The notes: generated by a model from the letters alone, not told the origin. A stretch of DNA of 64,000 nucleotides from an uncultured Allosphingosinicella sp. (GCA_934539295.1 CAKTCN010000008.1:1-64000), one strand, 5' to 3'. Counted from the stretch's first letter, positions 16,225 through 30,891 are shown. Numbers and translations are program-made.

Positions 16225-16628
16225 CAGACGGTCTCTCCCAATATCTCGGACGCGACCGATATATATTTCCGGCCTGCATCCCGTGCTGCCGCCACCGCGG
16301 CCTTCAGGTCCATGTTCCTGCGTGCGCCTTCCAGGCGGATCAGCATCGGCAGGTTGACGCCGGCGATCACCTCCACCCGATCCGACTTCATCAGCGAAAT
16401 CGCCAGGTTGGACGGCGTGCCCCCGAACAGGTCGGTGAGGATGATCACGCCCTCGCCGGCATCCACCCGGTCGATCGACCCGGCAATGTCGTTGCGGCGC
16501 GCCTCCATGTCGTCCTCGGGGCCGATGCAGATCGCGGCGATCTGCTCCTGCGGTCCCACCACGTGCTCCATGGCGCGCACGAATTCCGACGCGAGCCGAC
16601 CATGGGTCACCAGCACCAATCCGATCAT
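16224..16628 (-). CDS. PTS EIIA component, mannose family
   Basis: A 134-residue EIIA-Man domain. The phospho-accepting His is residue 9 in LVLVTHGRLA, and ILTDLFGGTPSNLA is the family signature. It stands alone without IIB, IIC or IID, as in other alphaproteobacteria where it serves regulation. It accepts phosphate from the HPr encoded immediately downstream and lies 16 bp after rapZ. Confidence 0.95.
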   Translation of the reverse strand: MIGLVLVTHGRLASEFVRAMEHVVGPQEQIAAICIGPEDDMEARRNDIAGSIDRVDAGEGVIILTDLFGGTPSNLAISLMKSDRVEVIAGVNLPMLIRLEGARRNMDLKAAVAAARDAGRKYISVASEILGETV

Positions 16629-16644
16629 CGATTCACCTTAAGGG

Positions 16645-17571
16645 CTATTCTTCCAGTTCCGCCCGTTGGGCGTCTTCGATCCTGTCGCGTGGCAGCGTGC
16701 CGAGGTCGCGATGTTCGATGGTGGGGGAAAAACCCGCCTCGCGCAACCGCTTCGCCACCCGCTCCGCCACATGGACCGACCGATGCCGCCCCCCCGTGCA
16801 TCCGAAGGCGACCGTTAGATAGGATTTACCTTCATGGAAATAGCGCGGGACGAGGATCAGCAGCAGGTCCTCGATCCGACCCACTGCATCGGAATAAGCC
16901 TCGTCTTGGGCGACATACTCACCCACTGCGGCATCAAGGCCGGTCTGCGGTCGGAGCCTTTCGTCCCAATGCGGATTGCGCAGGAACCGCATGTCGAACA
17001 CCGTGTCGGCGTTGCGCGGCAGCCCGCGTGCGAAGCCGAACGACATGACGTGCAGGTTGGGCGAACGCTCCCCCGCGCCGAAGCGCGCACGGATCTGCTG
17101 CTGCAGCGCATTGGCATCGGCGTCGGTGGTGTCGATCAGATGGTCCGAAAAGCGCTTCAACGGGTCGAGCAGGTGGCGCTCCTCCCCGATCCCGTCCATG
17201 GCCGGTCGGTCAGGAGCAAGCGGATGCCGGCGGCGCGTCTCGGAATAGCGGCGCAGCAATTCGGCGCCGGCGCAATCCAGGAACAATGTCTCGACGGGGA
17301 AGGCATGCTCCCGATCCAGTTCCTCGATCCGGCGGATGATGTCCGTCGCGTCGAAGTCACGAGTGCGGCTGTCAATGCCGAGGGCAAGTGGGCGCCGCTT
17401 GCTCGGGCCGATCGAAGATGGCGTCGAAAGCAGATGTTCGAGCAGCGAGAGCGGCAGGTTGTCGACCACCTCCCAGCCGCTATCCTCCAACGTCCGCAGC
17501 ACGGTCGACTTGCCCGCGCCCGACATGCCCGTCACCAGCAGGATGCGTTTGGGAACGGAGGCCTTGCTCAT
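16645..17571 (-). CDS. rapZ: RNase adapter / nucleotide-binding protein RapZ
   Basis: A 308-residue protein with Walker A GMSGAGKST (about 15-23), a Walker B region, FDMRFLRNPHWDERLRP and the C-terminal signature FGCTGGRHRSVHVAERV. In E. coli RapZ guides RNase E to the GlmZ small RNA and senses glucosamine-6-phosphate. In alphaproteobacteria the gene sits between hprK and the regulatory PTS genes, as here. There is essentially no gap to hprK. Confidence 0.95.
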   Translation of the reverse strand: MSKASVPKRILLVTGMSGAGKSTVLRTLEDSGWEVVDNLPLSLLEHLLSTPSSIGPSKRRPLALGIDSRTRDFDATDIIRRIEELDREHAFPVETLFLDCAGAELLRRYSETRRRHPLAPDRPAMDGIGEERHLLDPLKRFSDHLIDTTDADANALQQQIRARFGAGERSPNLHVMSFGFARGLPRNADTVFDMRFLRNPHWDERLRPQTGLDAAVGEYVAQDEAYSDAVGRIEDLLLILVPRYFHEGKSYLTVAFGCTGGRHRSVHVAERVAKRLREAGFSPTIEHRDLGTLPRDRIEDAQRAELEE

Positions 17572-18003
17572 TCAGCGCGTCAATCCGAGGAGGTCGAGTG
17601 CCACCTCTACCTTGATCGGCGCGGACGCCTCAAGCGCGTTCAGGGTCGCGGCGGGAATATCGATGCCGGCGAGCGTGACCATTGCGCCTTCCCCCGGCAT
17701 GCGATCGACCGGACCGTCGAGGTCAACGAACAGGCAAATGGCCGCGGTCTCGACGCAAGGCCGCTCGACAATGCCGAGCCCGCGAACCTCGATCATGCCC
17801 GCGATATTGGCAGGGGCCGAGGCGAACAGGCGGTCGCCGTCGGCGTTCAGGATCGTATAATCGTCGCTCACGAGACTCGCGCCGCGATCGATCAGGCGCA
17901 GCGCGAGGTCGGACTTGCCCGAGCCCGACCGACCCGACAGCAATATGCCGCGGCCATCAACGGCTATGCAGGAGGCGTGAACCGTCACGGTGGCGGCGCT
18001 CAT
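17572..18003 (-). CDS. hprK: HPr kinase/phosphorylase, short alphaproteobacterial form
   Basis: A 143-residue protein consisting only of the C-terminal kinase domain of HprK. Walker A is GRSGSGKSDLALRLIDRG (about 24-41), followed by LVSDDYT and the HprK signature region around EVRGLGIVERP. The N-terminal domain of firmicute HprK is absent, which is normal for alphaproteobacteria. It phosphorylates Ser46 of HPr. It overlaps the chvG stop by 4 bp. Confidence 0.94.
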   Translation of the reverse strand: MSAATVTVHASCIAVDGRGILLSGRSGSGKSDLALRLIDRGASLVSDDYTILNADGDRLFASAPANIAGMIEVRGLGIVERPCVETAAICLFVDLDGPVDRMPGEGAMVTLAGIDIPAATLNALEASAPIKVEVALDLLGLTR

Positions 18004-19571
18004 GGCAGGGCGCCCTGCAGTTCGATGACGAAGCGCGCACCGCTGCGCCCGTCGCGACGCGCCTCTACTCGGATGCGTCCGTCATGCGCCTCCACGATGG
18101 CGCGCGCGATGGCGAGGCCGAGACCGGAATGGCGGCCGAAGCCTTCCTCTTCGGGCCGGTCGCTGTGGAACCGGCCGAAGATCGCCTCCCGCGCCTCGGG
18201 CGGCACACCGGGGCCTTCGTCCTGCACGCTGACCACCACGGCATCGTCGATCCGTGCGGCGGCGATCTCGACAAGGCTGTCGGGCGGCGAGAAGGAAATG
18301 GCATTATCGACCAGGTTGTCGAAGACACGCGCCAGCCGGCCTTCCTCGGCCATCACCATGGTGCTTCCCGTATGCGGGCGGGCGAAGGCGATACGCACGC
18401 TCCGCTCGGCACCTCGCGGCTCCCACAGGCTCAGCAGATGCTCAATCATCGTCCCGACATCGACAGGCTCGAACCGCGCACGCGACAATTCGGCGTCCAG
18501 CCGCGATACCTCTGCAATGTCGACGATCAACCGATCGAGCCGCTGTACGTCATGCCGCACCACGTCCAGCAACTGCTCGCGCAGCGCGGGATCCTCCACC
18601 CGCTCAAGGCTGTCTACGGCGGAGCGGAGGGAGGCGAGGGGGTTCTTGAGCTCGTGCGTGACGTCTGCGGCGAAAGCCTCCGTCGCATCGATCCGTTCGC
18701 GAAGGGCCTGCGTCATGTCGGCCAGGGCGCGGGCGAGAAGGCCGATCTCGTCTCGACGCGAAGGAAGGCGTGGCACGTCCACCTCGCGTGCACGGCCGAG
18801 CCGGACACGCTGGGCCGCGCGTGCAAGGCGGCGCAGCGGCAGCGCGATGGTGCGTGCGAGGAACAGCGATAGCAGAACCGACACCAGGATAGTCACCAGC
18901 AGGATGATGCCGAGCGTCAGGCGCTCCGCGCGTACCAGGGCACGGATGTCGCGCGGGTTCGAAGTCAGGAGCAGGATGTCGGACCGGCGGGGCACGGGTG
19001 CAGCCGCGGATATGAACACCGTGCCATCGGGCGCCTCGCGCAGTCGGCTCGTCTCGCGACCAGTGCTTCGCGCCTCCATGGCCTCGGGCCATGCCGCCGC
19101 GACATCGCGGGCAGGGGGGCGATAGCGCGGGGGCGTGCTTCCGCCCACCGCTGCGTTCAGCCCGCGGTCTAGCAGGCGCGCTATGTCCTTTGTCCATGGC
19201 TCCTTGACCGGATCACGGAGGCGATAGGTGTGCGGCGCACCGTTCCAGCTGTCGATCAGCTTGGTTCCGTCGGGCGCATAGGTCCGCAGGCGCGTATCCG
19301 ATTCCTGCCCCAATCGCCGCATCAGCGATCGGGTCTGCCCCGGCTGCGCCGCCCCGACCGCTTCGGCGATGATCTGCGCCTGGGTGGCGGCTTGCGTCAC
19401 GCGATCTGCAGTCAGTCGCGCCCGGAAGCTGTCCAGATAGAAGAGGCTTCCGGCAAGAATAGCGAGCGCAAAGACGTTGACCGCAAGAATACGGTAGGTG
19501 ATCGGCCAGCGCGCGACCCACCGCGAGTTACCGTCGGGCAGCTTACTCCTCGGCAAAGCGATATCCGACAC
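18000..19571 (-). CDS. chvG: Sensor histidine kinase ChvG
   Basis: About 523 residues. An N-terminal membrane helix ([21 protein letters not shown]) is followed by a periplasmic sensing region, a second helix ([21 protein letters not shown], about residues 270-290 of the longest reading), a HAMP segment, HisKA with [18 protein letters not shown], and HATPase boxes [18 protein letters not shown] and [16 protein letters not shown]. ChvG senses acid or envelope stress and phosphorylates ChvI. The start is uncertain: GTG at 19571 overlaps the chvI 3' end by 29 bp and gives normal length, while a longer reading lies entirely inside chvI. Confidence 0.92.
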   Translation of the reverse strand: MSDIALPRSKLPDGNSRWVARWPITYRILAVNVFALAILAGSLFYLDSFRARLTADRVTQAATQAQIIAEAVGAAQPGQTRSLMRRLGQESDTRLRTYAPDGTKLIDSWNGAPHTYRLRDPVKEPWTKDIARLLDRGLNAAVGGSTPPRYRPPARDVAAAWPEAMEARSTGRETSRLREAPDGTVFISAAAPVPRRSDILLLTSNPRDIRALVRAERLTLGIILLVTILVSVLLSLFLARTIALPLRRLARAAQRVRLGRAREVDVPRLPSRRDEIGLLARALADMTQALRERIDATEAFAADVTHELKNPLASLRSAVDSLERVEDPALREQLLDVVRHDVQRLDRLIVDIAEVSRLDAELSRARFEPVDVGTMIEHLLSLWEPRGAERSVRIAFARPHTGSTMVMAEEGRLARVFDNLVDNAISFSPPDSLVEIAAARIDDAVVVSVQDEGPGVPPEAREAIFGRFHSDRPEEEGFGRHSGLGLAIARAIVEAHDGRIRVEARRDGRSGARFVIELQGALP

Positions 19572-20253
19572 CGTAAAGCGTCTCGATCGACTTGAAATCG
19601 TCGTCGACCGCACGAAACTTGCGGCGCAGACGCTTGATGTGGCTGTCGATGGTGCGGTCGTCGACATAGATGTCGTCTTGATAGGCGACGTCCATCAACT
19701 GGTTGCGGGATTTGACGACGCCGGGCCGCTGCGCCAGCGCCTCCAGGATCATGAACTCGGTAACGGTCAGCGTTACGTCGCGCCCGTCCCACTGCACGCG
19801 GTGGCGTGCCGGATCCATGGCAAGGCGCCCGCGCACGATCTGCACGGCCTCACTATCGGAGCCTTCCGCCGTTTCCGGGAGCGCCCGCATCTCGCTGCGG
19901 CGAAGCACCGCGCGAATGCGAGCGATGAGAAGACGCTGGGAAAAGGGCTTGGCGACATAATCGTCGGCACCCATGGCAAGGCCGAGCGCCTCGTCCAGTT
20001 CGTCATCCTTCGAGGTGAGGAAGATGGTCGGCACTGCGCTCTTCTCCCGCAGGCGGCGCAGCAATTCCATGCCGTCCATGCGCGGCATCTTGATGTCGAG
20101 GATCACGAGGTCGGGCGGATTGTCGAGGATCGCCTTCAGTGCCGTCTCGCCATCCGAATAGACGCGGGTGCCGAATCCCTCCGACTGCAGCGCGATGGAA
20201 ACGGATGTCAGGATGTTCCGGTCATCGTCGACGAGCGCGATATTTACCGACAT
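19543..20253 (-). CDS. chvI: Response regulator ChvI (OmpR family)
   Basis: A 236-residue regulator. The receiver begins [19 protein letters not shown], the phospho-accepting Asp is in [13 protein letters not shown], and the lysine is in VAKPFS. A winged-helix DNA-binding domain contains [17 protein letters not shown] and LYGVGYRF. It pairs with ChvG. ATG 20253 has GGGAAGG upstream at proper spacing, so the ten-residue longer reading is rejected. It is the first gene of a six-gene run, chvI-chvG-hprK-rapZ-EIIA-HPr, divergent from pckA. Confidence 0.95.
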   Translation of the reverse strand: MSVNIALVDDDRNILTSVSIALQSEGFGTRVYSDGETALKAILDNPPDLVILDIKMPRMDGMELLRRLREKSAVPTIFLTSKDDELDEALGLAMGADDYVAKPFSQRLLIARIRAVLRRSEMRALPETAEGSDSEAVQIVRGRLAMDPARHRVQWDGRDVTLTVTEFMILEALAQRPGVVKSRNQLMDVAYQDDIYVDDRTIDSHIKRLRRKFRAVDDDFKSIETLYGVGYRFAEE

Positions 20254-20407
20254 ATGGATGACCTTCCCGCCATGTATAGCCAAGCCATATGCAAAGCTGG
20301 GCGGCGCCGCAATGACAGCGTTGTCCCTTTGACGCCCCCTGTCCGGCGGATAATGGCAGGCGCAATGGCGCCGATTTTACACGAGCGCTGCACATGGGAG
20401 AGTTTTC
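20254..20407. promoter_or_regulatory. Divergent control region of chvI and pckA
   Basis: 154 bp separate the chvI and pckA starts. A small inverted repeat, GGCGC-AATG-GCGCC (20359-20372), lies about 36 bases before pckA. No confident promoter boxes could be read. Because ChvI is known to control pckA in rhizobia and Agrobacterium, this is a likely ChvI target region; the binding site itself is not identified. Confidence 0.4.
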
Positions 20408-22002
<1,595 letters not shown>

Positions 22003-22006
<4 letters not shown>

Positions 22007-22821
22007 GCCTTAGCGCCTTAGACCCACTCCGGTTATGCCGGTCGGCATTGTTCCTGCCCGCATCGAACGCACGCGCGATCGAAAAGGCCAGGGGACTCGA
22101 CGCCGACATGGTGATCCTCGACCTAGAGGATGCCGTAAGGGCGGAGGACAAGGCGGAGGCGCGCGGCAATCTTGCCGCCGCCTTCGCCATCGGTTTCGGC
22201 AACAGGCTGACCGCGGTTCGCGTCAATGCGCAGGCCACGGACTGGTATGGCGCGGATGTGATCGCCGCTCGGGCGTGCAAGGCCGGCTTCGTCGTCCTGC
22301 CCAAGGCCGAGGATCCACGCCAGGTGCTGAACACGCGCAGCCTGACCGAGAAGCCGGTGCTGGCGATGATCGAGACGGCGATCGGCGTGCTGAATGCGCC
22401 CGCCATAGCGCGCGAGGCCCAGGCGCTGATCGTCGGCACCAATGACCTCTCGGCGGATCTCCACCTTCCGCCGGGGGAAGGAAGGTCTGGCCTCGTTCAT
22501 GCCTTGCAGAGCGTGGTGGTCGCTGCACGGGCGGCCGGCATTGCGGTGTTCGACGGCGTCTACAACCGGCTGGAGGACGATAGCGGACTGAGGTCGCAAT
22601 GTGCCGAAGGACGCTGCTTCGGCTTCGATGGCAAGACTTTGATTCATCCCAGCCAGATCGTCACCACCAACATCGCCTTCGGGCCTACGGCAGACCAGGT
22701 CGCCGAGGCGCGTCGGCTGATCGAGGCGGCGACGGGTGGGGCCGAACGCTATAACGGCCGGATGATCGAGGCCATGCACGTGGCGGAAGCCGAGAGGTTG
22801 CTGGCCAAGGCGCGGCTCTAG
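22003..22821 (+). CDS. CitE/HpcH-type CoA ester lyase
   Basis: A 272-residue TIM-barrel lyase of the citrate lyase beta-subunit family. It begins with [10 protein letters not shown] and contains [11 protein letters not shown] (metal-binding acidic residues), [32 protein letters not shown] and [12 protein letters not shown]. Stand-alone members cleave malyl-CoA, citramalyl-CoA or related thioesters. The alpha and gamma citrate lyase subunits are absent, so true citrate lyase is unlikely. The 4-bp overlap with pckA suggests joint use of C4 acids and acetyl-CoA. The substrate is not known. Confidence 0.9.
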
Positions 22822-22895
22822 CTCTTCGTCACAGCTCGATCCAGGTGATTGGCGAGAGGCTTGCCAACGAACAGGCGGCCGTTCAATTTGCCGTC

Positions 22896-25875
<2,980 letters not shown>

Positions 25876-25908
25876 ACCGGGTTGCCTTGAAATGAGGATG
25901 CGGCGCGC

Positions 25909-27090
25909 ATGACTCCTGCAGCACGCGTCCAGGCAGCGATCGAGCTGCTCGACGAGATCATTCATGCCGCCGCATCGGGTGGAGCGGCAGCCGACACGCT
26001 GATCGCGCGCTACTTCAAGACGCGTCGCTACGCCGGATCGAAAGACCGTCGTGCGGTACGGGATTTTGTCTACGCGTCGATCCGCCGGTCGGGTGAACGG
26101 CCATCCTCCGGCCGTGCGGCAATGCTTGGCCTTGCGGACGACCAGGAGGGGCTCGCTGCCTTGTTCGACGGTTCGGCTCACGGTCCGGCCATCGTTGCGC
26201 CGGACGAGGAGCGTGCGGCGGCTGCTGTCGTGCCCGCCTGGCTCGCGCCGCGCTTCGATCCGCTACTGGATGCGTCGGAACAGGCCGCGCTGCTCGAACG
26301 CGCGCCGCTCGACCTGCGCGCCAATCGGCTGAAGACGGACCGGGATGAAGTGCTTCCACAGCTGCAAGGTGCGACCCCCAGTCCCTTGTCGCCGATCGGC
26401 ATCCGCCTGGCCGAGGGCACCGCGATCGAAGATCATTCCGCGTATCGCGGCGGCCTGATCGAGGTTCAGGACGAAGGTAGCCAGCTGCTGGTGCTCGCCT
26501 GCAAGGCTGCGCCGGGCATGAGCGTTGTGGACCTGTGCGCGGGTGCGGGCGGCAAGACGCTCGCGCTCGCCGGCGAGATGGCGAACCAGGGCCGCATCAT
26601 CGCCAGCGACGTGGACCGGTCGCGGCTTTCGCGCATGACGCCGCGGCTGGAGCGGGCGGGGGCTTCGATCGTCGAGGCGCGCTTGCTCAATCCGGGTGCG
26701 GAGTTCGAAACCCTTTCGAAATTCGAAGGCAGCGCCGACATCGTGCTGGTGGACGCACCCTGTTCGGGGACCGGGACTTGGCGGCGCAACCCGGAAACAC
26801 GGTGGCGGCTGGACGAGAAGCGACTGGCGCGGCTCGGGGCTCTTCAATCGAGCATTCTGGACGTGGCAGCCCGGCTGGTGAAGCCGGGGGGATATCTCGT
26901 CTATGCCGTATGCTCGGTGCTTGCCGAGGAGGGGAGGGGCCAAGCCGATGCTTTTGCCCGCCGCCATTCATCCTTCGTTCCGGAACAGGCACTTAGCAAC
27001 GTGGGCAGGCCGTCCGGCGTGGGCACATTGCTGACGCCGCAACATGACGGAACGGACGGCTTTTTCGTCGCGCGCTGGCAATTGGCATGA
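25909..27090 (+). CDS. RsmB/NOP-family RNA m5C methyltransferase
   Basis: A 393-residue enzyme. An N-terminal NusB-like helical domain is partly visible (LIARYFKTRRYAGSKDRRAVRDFVYASIR). The SAM domain has VVDLCAGAGGKTLALAGEM, VLVDAPCSGTGTWRRNPE (the Cys that releases product) and LVYAVCSVLAEEG (catalytic Cys). It methylates cytosine-5 in rRNA, probably like RsmB at 16S C967, though target specificity is not provable here. The stop overlaps a possible ATG of the following TPR gene. Confidence 0.93.
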   Translation: MTPAARVQAAIELLDEIIHAAASGGAAADTLIARYFKTRRYAGSKDRRAVRDFVYASIRRSGERPSSGRAAMLGLADDQEGLAALFDGSAHGPAIVAPDEERAAAAVVPAWLAPRFDPLLDASEQAALLERAPLDLRANRLKTDRDEVLPQLQGATPSPLSPIGIRLAEGTAIEDHSAYRGGLIEVQDEGSQLLVLACKAAPGMSVVDLCAGAGGKTLALAGEMANQGRIIASDVDRSRLSRMTPRLERAGASIVEARLLNPGAEFETLSKFEGSADIVLVDAPCSGTGTWRRNPETRWRLDEKRLARLGALQSSILDVAARLVKPGGYLVYAVCSVLAEEGRGQADAFARRHSSFVPEQALSNVGRPSGVGTLLTPQHDGTDGFFVARWQLA

Positions 27091-27122
27091 TAGCTTCGCG
27101 CGGCCGGTACATGGAGACCTTG

Positions 27123-27632
27123 ATGCGCATTGCCCCTGTAACGCTCGCCCTTGCCCTCGGCGTCGCCACGATCGCCAGCGCAGGCCATGGCCAGCGTGCT
27201 GATGACCAGATCGATGCAAGGTCGGTGGCGCTGACATGCCAGGGCGAGGCGCTTACGGCGTCCGGGCAGTATGACGCGGCCATCGACGCGCTCGAAACGG
27301 CATTGGTCGTCGATCCGCGCAACCGTTCGGCTTATGTCGCCCTCGCGCGGGTGGCGCAGAACCAGAAGCTGCCTGGCAAGGCGGTCGGCCTCTATGGCGA
27401 AGCACTGAACCTGGAGCCAAACGACGTAACGGCGCTTTCCGGCCAGGGAGAAGCGTTGGTGCAGCGCGGTGCAGTCGAGAAGGCCAAGCAGAACCTCGAA
27501 AAGCTCAAGACGGTGTGTAAGGATCCATGCCCGCAGGCGACGACGCTCGCAGCCGTTATCGCGAAAGGACCGCCCGTCGAGGTCGCCGAAGCGAAGGCGC
27601 CTGAGGCCGACGTGCCGGCGAGCAACAACTAA
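27123..27632 (+). CDS. Secreted tetratricopeptide-repeat protein
   Basis: 169 residues from ATG 27123, which has GGAGA at good spacing and begins a clear signal peptide (MRIAPVTLALALGVATIASA). Three TPR units follow (ALTASGQYDAAIDALETALV, AYVALARVAQNQKLPGKAV, ALSGQGEALVQRGAVEKAK), then a CKDPC pair and a Pro/Ala/Glu-rich tail. Upstream ATGs at 27087 and 27111 give an N terminus without a clean signal. It resembles the larger TPR protein at 1425 in style only. It is probably a periplasmic protein-interaction factor, possibly co-transcribed with the methyltransferase gene. Confidence 0.8.
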   Translation: MRIAPVTLALALGVATIASAGHGQRADDQIDARSVALTCQGEALTASGQYDAAIDALETALVVDPRNRSAYVALARVAQNQKLPGKAVGLYGEALNLEPNDVTALSGQGEALVQRGAVEKAKQNLEKLKTVCKDPCPQATTLAAVIAKGPPVEVAEAKAPEADVPASNN

Positions 27633-27642
27633 GTCGAATGGC

Positions 27643-27728
27643 GTGTCACCCCAACGCTGGCTGGGGTTCATGCTGATTCCGGGCCACGCACCACTGCTGT
27701 ATGGATGCGGGCCTGCGCTGGGATGACG
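27643..27728. repeat. Degraded REP-like repeat, family B copy 2
   Basis: Starts with GTGTCACCCCAACG and ends with TGGGATGACGG, the same outer arms as the element at 12849-12935, but the interior has diverged. It fills the gap between the convergent TPR and rsmA genes and may help end transcription from both sides. Confidence 0.55.
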
Positions 27729-27730
27729 GA

Positions 27731-28549
27731 TTAACTCAACAGCCGAGCGATATCTACGAAGTCACCGACGGCCAGTGTTTCCGCGCGGCGTTCGGGGTCG
27801 ATGCCGAGTTGATCCAAGGCATCGAGCGCGCCGGGAACAGCGGACAGGCTCCGGCGCAACATCTTGCGCCTTTGCCCGAAGGCTGCGCCGGTAACCTTCT
27901 CGATCACCGCAGCCTTCACTCCCTCCGGCGCCTCGCGCGGCACAATATGCACGACCGCCGACATGACCTTCGGCGGGGGCACGAATGCGGAGCGATGCAC
28001 CTTCATCGCCAGCTTCGCCTCGCTTCGCCATTGGGCTAGCACCGACAGGCGGCCATAGGCATCGCTTCCCGGCGCAGCCACGATCCGGTCGGCGACCTCC
28101 CGCTGGAACATCAGGGTCAGCGATGCCCAGAAGGGCGGCCAATCCTGCCCGCCCAGCCAGCGAACGAGAAGCAGGGTGCCGACATTGTAGGGGAGGTTGG
28201 CGACGATGTGCGCGCCTTCACCTGCTTCGGCCCGCTCGTCGACGGCAAGCGCATCGCCCTCGATGACCCTCAGCCGCCCGTCGAACGCGTCCGACACTTC
28301 GGCAAGCGCAGGCAGGCAGCGGCGATCCCGCTCCACCGCAGTCACCTGGGCACCTGCGCGAAGCAAGGCGCGAGTAAGCCCGCCCGGCCCTGGCCCGACC
28401 TCATAGGCCCGCCCGCCCTCGATAGGGCCAGGTATGGCTGCGATCCTGTCCAGCAGCTGCTCGTCCAGGAGGAAGTTCTGTCCCAACGCCTTCGACGCGC
28501 TCAGGCCATGCGTCTTGATGACCTCGCGCAGCGGCGGAAGCGTATTCAT
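27731..28549 (-). CDS. rsmA: 16S rRNA dimethyladenosine transferase RsmA (KsgA)
   Basis: A 272-residue enzyme that dimethylates two adjacent adenines near the 3' end of 16S rRNA. It shows [18 protein letters not shown], the SAM site [21 protein letters not shown]-type spacing ([11 protein letters not shown]), the catalytic NLPYNVGT and [14 protein letters not shown] 28549 gives the correct N terminus. It is the last gene of lptD-surA-pdxA-rsmA and begins one base after the pdxA stop. Confidence 0.96.
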   Translation of the reverse strand: MNTLPPLREVIKTHGLSASKALGQNFLLDEQLLDRIAAIPGPIEGGRAYEVGPGPGGLTRALLRAGAQVTAVERDRRCLPALAEVSDAFDGRLRVIEGDALAVDERAEAGEGAHIVANLPYNVGTLLLVRWLGGQDWPPFWASLTLMFQREVADRIVAAPGSDAYGRLSVLAQWRSEAKLAMKVHRSAFVPPPKVMSAVVHIVPREAPEGVKAAVIEKVTGAAFGQRRKMLRRSLSAVPGALDALDQLGIDPERRAETLAVGDFVDIARLLS

Positions 28550-28550
28550 G

Positions 28551-29561
28551 TCAGGCGGACTGGGCGAGGCGGCGGGCACATTCGGCGGCTGTCCTGATCG
28601 CCGCGACCATTGCGCCCGGATGCGCCATGTTCTTTCCCGCAATGCCGAATGCAGTGCCGTGATCGGGCGAAGTCCGGACGATCGGCAGCCCGAGCGTCAT
28701 GTTCACGCCCTCGTCGAAATGGAGCGTCTTGAGCGGGATCAGCGCCTGATCATGGTACATGCACAAGGCGACGTCATATGTCTCGCGCATGGCCGCATGA
28801 AACAATGTGTCGGCCGAATGCGGCCCGCTGACCTCTATGCCATCCTCCCGCAATCGCTCGATCGCAGGCAACAGGATGTCGATCTCCTCGCGGCCCATCG
28901 CACCATCCTCGCCCGCATGCGGGTTCAGCCCGGCCATGGCGATGCGTGGCTGCACGATGCCCCATTGCCGCTGCAGCCCTCGCGCTGTGGCCCGCGTCTT
29001 GGTGACGATCCGCTCGATGCTGAGCGCCGCCGGAACTGCGCTCAAGGGAACGTGCACCGTCACAGGCACCGTCTTGAGGCTTGGTCCGACAAGCATCATG
29101 GCGACCAGTTCGCTGGCGACGCCGCACCGTTCCGCCACGAATTCGGTCTGCCCGGCATGGGTGAATCCGACGGCATAGAGCTGCGCCTTCGAAACCGGAC
29201 CCGTCACCAACGCAGAGGCTGCGCCCGATCGCGTCAGCCCCACCGCAGTCTCCAGCGCGTCGAAGGCGTTACGTGCGCCCTCAAGGCTGGTCGTTCCGGG
29301 TATGACTTCGCTGGCGTCGCCGACCCGAATGACGGGCAGGGCGCGGCCGAAGCATTCTACGGCCTGTGCAGGCGCGTCGATCGCCTCGATCGGACCGTTC
29401 CAGACGGTGCGCAGCGCCTCGCACTGACCCACGGCGAAGAAGGGCGCGAGACCCTCGACCTCGCGCCTTTCCCAGCTCTTTGCGATGATCTCGGGGCCGA
29501 TACCCGCCGGATCGCCGAGCGAGACGGCGAGCGGTGCCGCCGAGGCTTGCTCCTCAGCGAT
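28551..29561 (-). CDS. pdxA: 4-hydroxythreonine-4-phosphate dehydrogenase PdxA, non-ATG start
   Basis: About 336 residues, of the vitamin B6 pathway: it oxidises 4-phosphohydroxy-L-threonine. The conserved N-terminal [15 protein letters not shown] is present in frame, followed by [13 protein letters not shown]-like [17 protein letters not shown] and the metal/active-site [11 protein letters not shown]. Between the upstream in-frame TGA and this motif there is no ATG, GTG or TTG; the first such codon (GTG 29432) would remove the motif. ATC at 29561, overlapping the surA stop region, gives the plausible leader [11 protein letters not shown] and is taken as the start. Identity is certain; the start is inferred. 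Confidence 0.88.
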   Translation of the reverse strand: MAEEQASAAPLAVSLGDPAGIGPEIIAKSWERREVEGLAPFFAVGQCEALRTVWNGPIEAIDAPAQAVECFGRALPVIRVGDASEVIPGTTSLEGARNAFDALETAVGLTRSGAASALVTGPVSKAQLYAVGFTHAGQTEFVAERCGVASELVAMMLVGPSLKTVPVTVHVPLSAVPAALSIERIVTKTRATARGLQRQWGIVQPRIAMAGLNPHAGEDGAMGREEIDILLPAIERLREDGIEVSGPHSADTLFHAAMRETYDVALCMYHDQALIPLKTLHFDEGVNMTLGLPIVRTSPDHGTAFGIAGKNMAHPGAMVAAIRTAAECARRLAQSA

Positions 29562-30891
29562 AGTCGACCACCGCGTCGCGACGAAGATCGCGCAGGTAGC
29601 GGCGAGCCCGCAGGTTCACGCGCTGATCCTCGAGCTGGGCATAGACCTGCTGGAAGCTCGGTCCGTCGCTCGCCTGCGGATCGTCACGCCCGCAAAGCAC
29701 CAAAACGCTGACCCGATCCCCGCCGCCGAATGGCGCGGTCGCCTGGCCCACGCCCAGCTTCAGCAAAGTGTCCTGCAAGGCCGGCGGAAGATCGCGGACG
29801 CGGACCTGGTCGTTGGAAACGACCTCCGCACCGATCTTGCCGGCGGCCGCCTCGGCCCCGCCGCAGCCGCCCATCGTTCCGACCGCGCCGGTGAGGCGCT
29901 GCACGAACGGCTGCGACTGCTGGTCCGTGGTGCCCGCCGGGAAGCGCACCGACACCTGCTTGAGGCTCAGGACGGCGTCGCGAGGGTCGGCCATCAGGAT
30001 CTGGCGGTTGTCGGTAACAGACAGGATCGAAAAGCCACCGGGAACCGGGATGGGATTGCTTATCTGGCCCACCGGAATGACCTTCAGCGCTTCGCTGAGC
30101 GGTTCCGGCAGCTGCTCCGCCTGGACCCAGCCAAGATCACCCCCGACGGCAGCCGTGGTCGCTTCCGAATATTGACGTGCATAGGCTGCGAAATTGCCGG
30201 TGCGGCGGATCTGGTTGGCGAGCTGCGCCACCTGCGGCTGCACCTGCGCCGCACTCTCCGCCGTTGCGGGAATGAAGATCTCGCTGACGCGGTACTCGGT
30301 CTTGCCCTTGGACGCGTTCATCTTGTCGATGACGGCCTGCACCTCTTCCTCGGCCACGTTCACGAACGGCGTGATCTCGCGGCCTTGCAGGCGCTGCCAG
30401 GCGATCTGCCCATGGATCTCGCGCCGAACGGACTCGGGCGAGGAGCCGATCGATTTCAGATAGGTCCCGAACTGCGCGGGCGTCTGCTGGAAGTTCTGGG
30501 CATATTGGTTGAAGTAGCGGTCGATATCCTTCTTCTCGACCTTGATCTCCTTCAGCTCAGCGGCCTGGATCTGCAGCGTCTCGTCGACCAGGTTGCGCAA
30601 CACCTGCGCGCGCAACTGCTCCATCTCCTCAGCCGGGATCTGGGTCGCATTGTTGGACGCCAGGATCATCGACACCCGATGGTCGATATCCGTGCCGGTG
30701 ATGACATAGCCGTTGACGATCGCGGTCGCCTTGCGGACGTTCGGATCCTGCTTGGCAAGGAATTGCGGGTTGGCGGGGATGTTGAGGCCCGTGCTCGTGC
30801 CCGTGTCCGCGCCGCCCTGTGCGACGGCAGCGGCGGCTAGCATCGAGCCGGCCAGCAACATTGCCGTGCGCTTGAAGGGTGCGAGCTTCAT
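29554..30891 (-). CDS. surA: Periplasmic chaperone/peptidyl-prolyl isomerase SurA
   Basis: A 445-residue precursor. A signal peptide (KRTAMLLAGSMLAAAAVAQ) is followed by the SurA N-terminal chaperone domain with IVNGYVITGTDIDHRV and LVDETLQIQAA. A parvulin-type PPIase domain (about 190-300) contains YRVSEIFIPA, GGDLGWVQAEQLPEPLSEAL and PGGFSILSV. The second parvulin domain is degenerate. SurA escorts outer-membrane proteins such as LptD, whose gene is immediately upstream. ATG 30891 has GGAGG 5 bases before it. The C terminus overlaps the pdxA start. Confidence 0.94.
   Translation of the reverse strand: MKLAPFKRTAMLLAGSMLAAAAVAQGGADTGTSTGLNIPANPQFLAKQDPNVRKATAIVNGYVITGTDIDHRVSMILASNNATQIPAEEMEQLRAQVLRNLVDETLQIQAAELKEIKVEKKDIDRYFNQYAQNFQQTPAQFGTYLKSIGSSPESVRREIHGQIAWQRLQGREITPFVNVAEEEVQAVIDKMNASKGKTEYRVSEIFIPATAESAAQVQPQVAQLANQIRRTGNFAAYARQYSEATTAAVGGDLGWVQAEQLPEPLSEALKVIPVGQISNPIPVPGGFSILSVTDNRQILMADPRDAVLSLKQVSVRFPAGTTDQQSQPFVQRLTGAVGTMGGCGGAEAAAGKIGAEVVSNDQVRVRDLPPALQDTLLKLGVGQATAPFGGGDRVSVLVLCGRDDPQASDGPSFQQVYAQLEDQRVNLRARRYLRDLRRDAVVDYR

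Noticed and set aside
16834..19125. A 763-codon plus-strand open frame opposite rapZ, hprK and chvG
   Set aside because: Arg/Gly/Ser-rich shadow with no motifs, antisense to genes with complete catalytic signatures.
29432..29434. GTG at 29432 as the pdxA start
   Set aside because: It would delete the conserved [15 protein letters not shown] region that is present in frame upstream.
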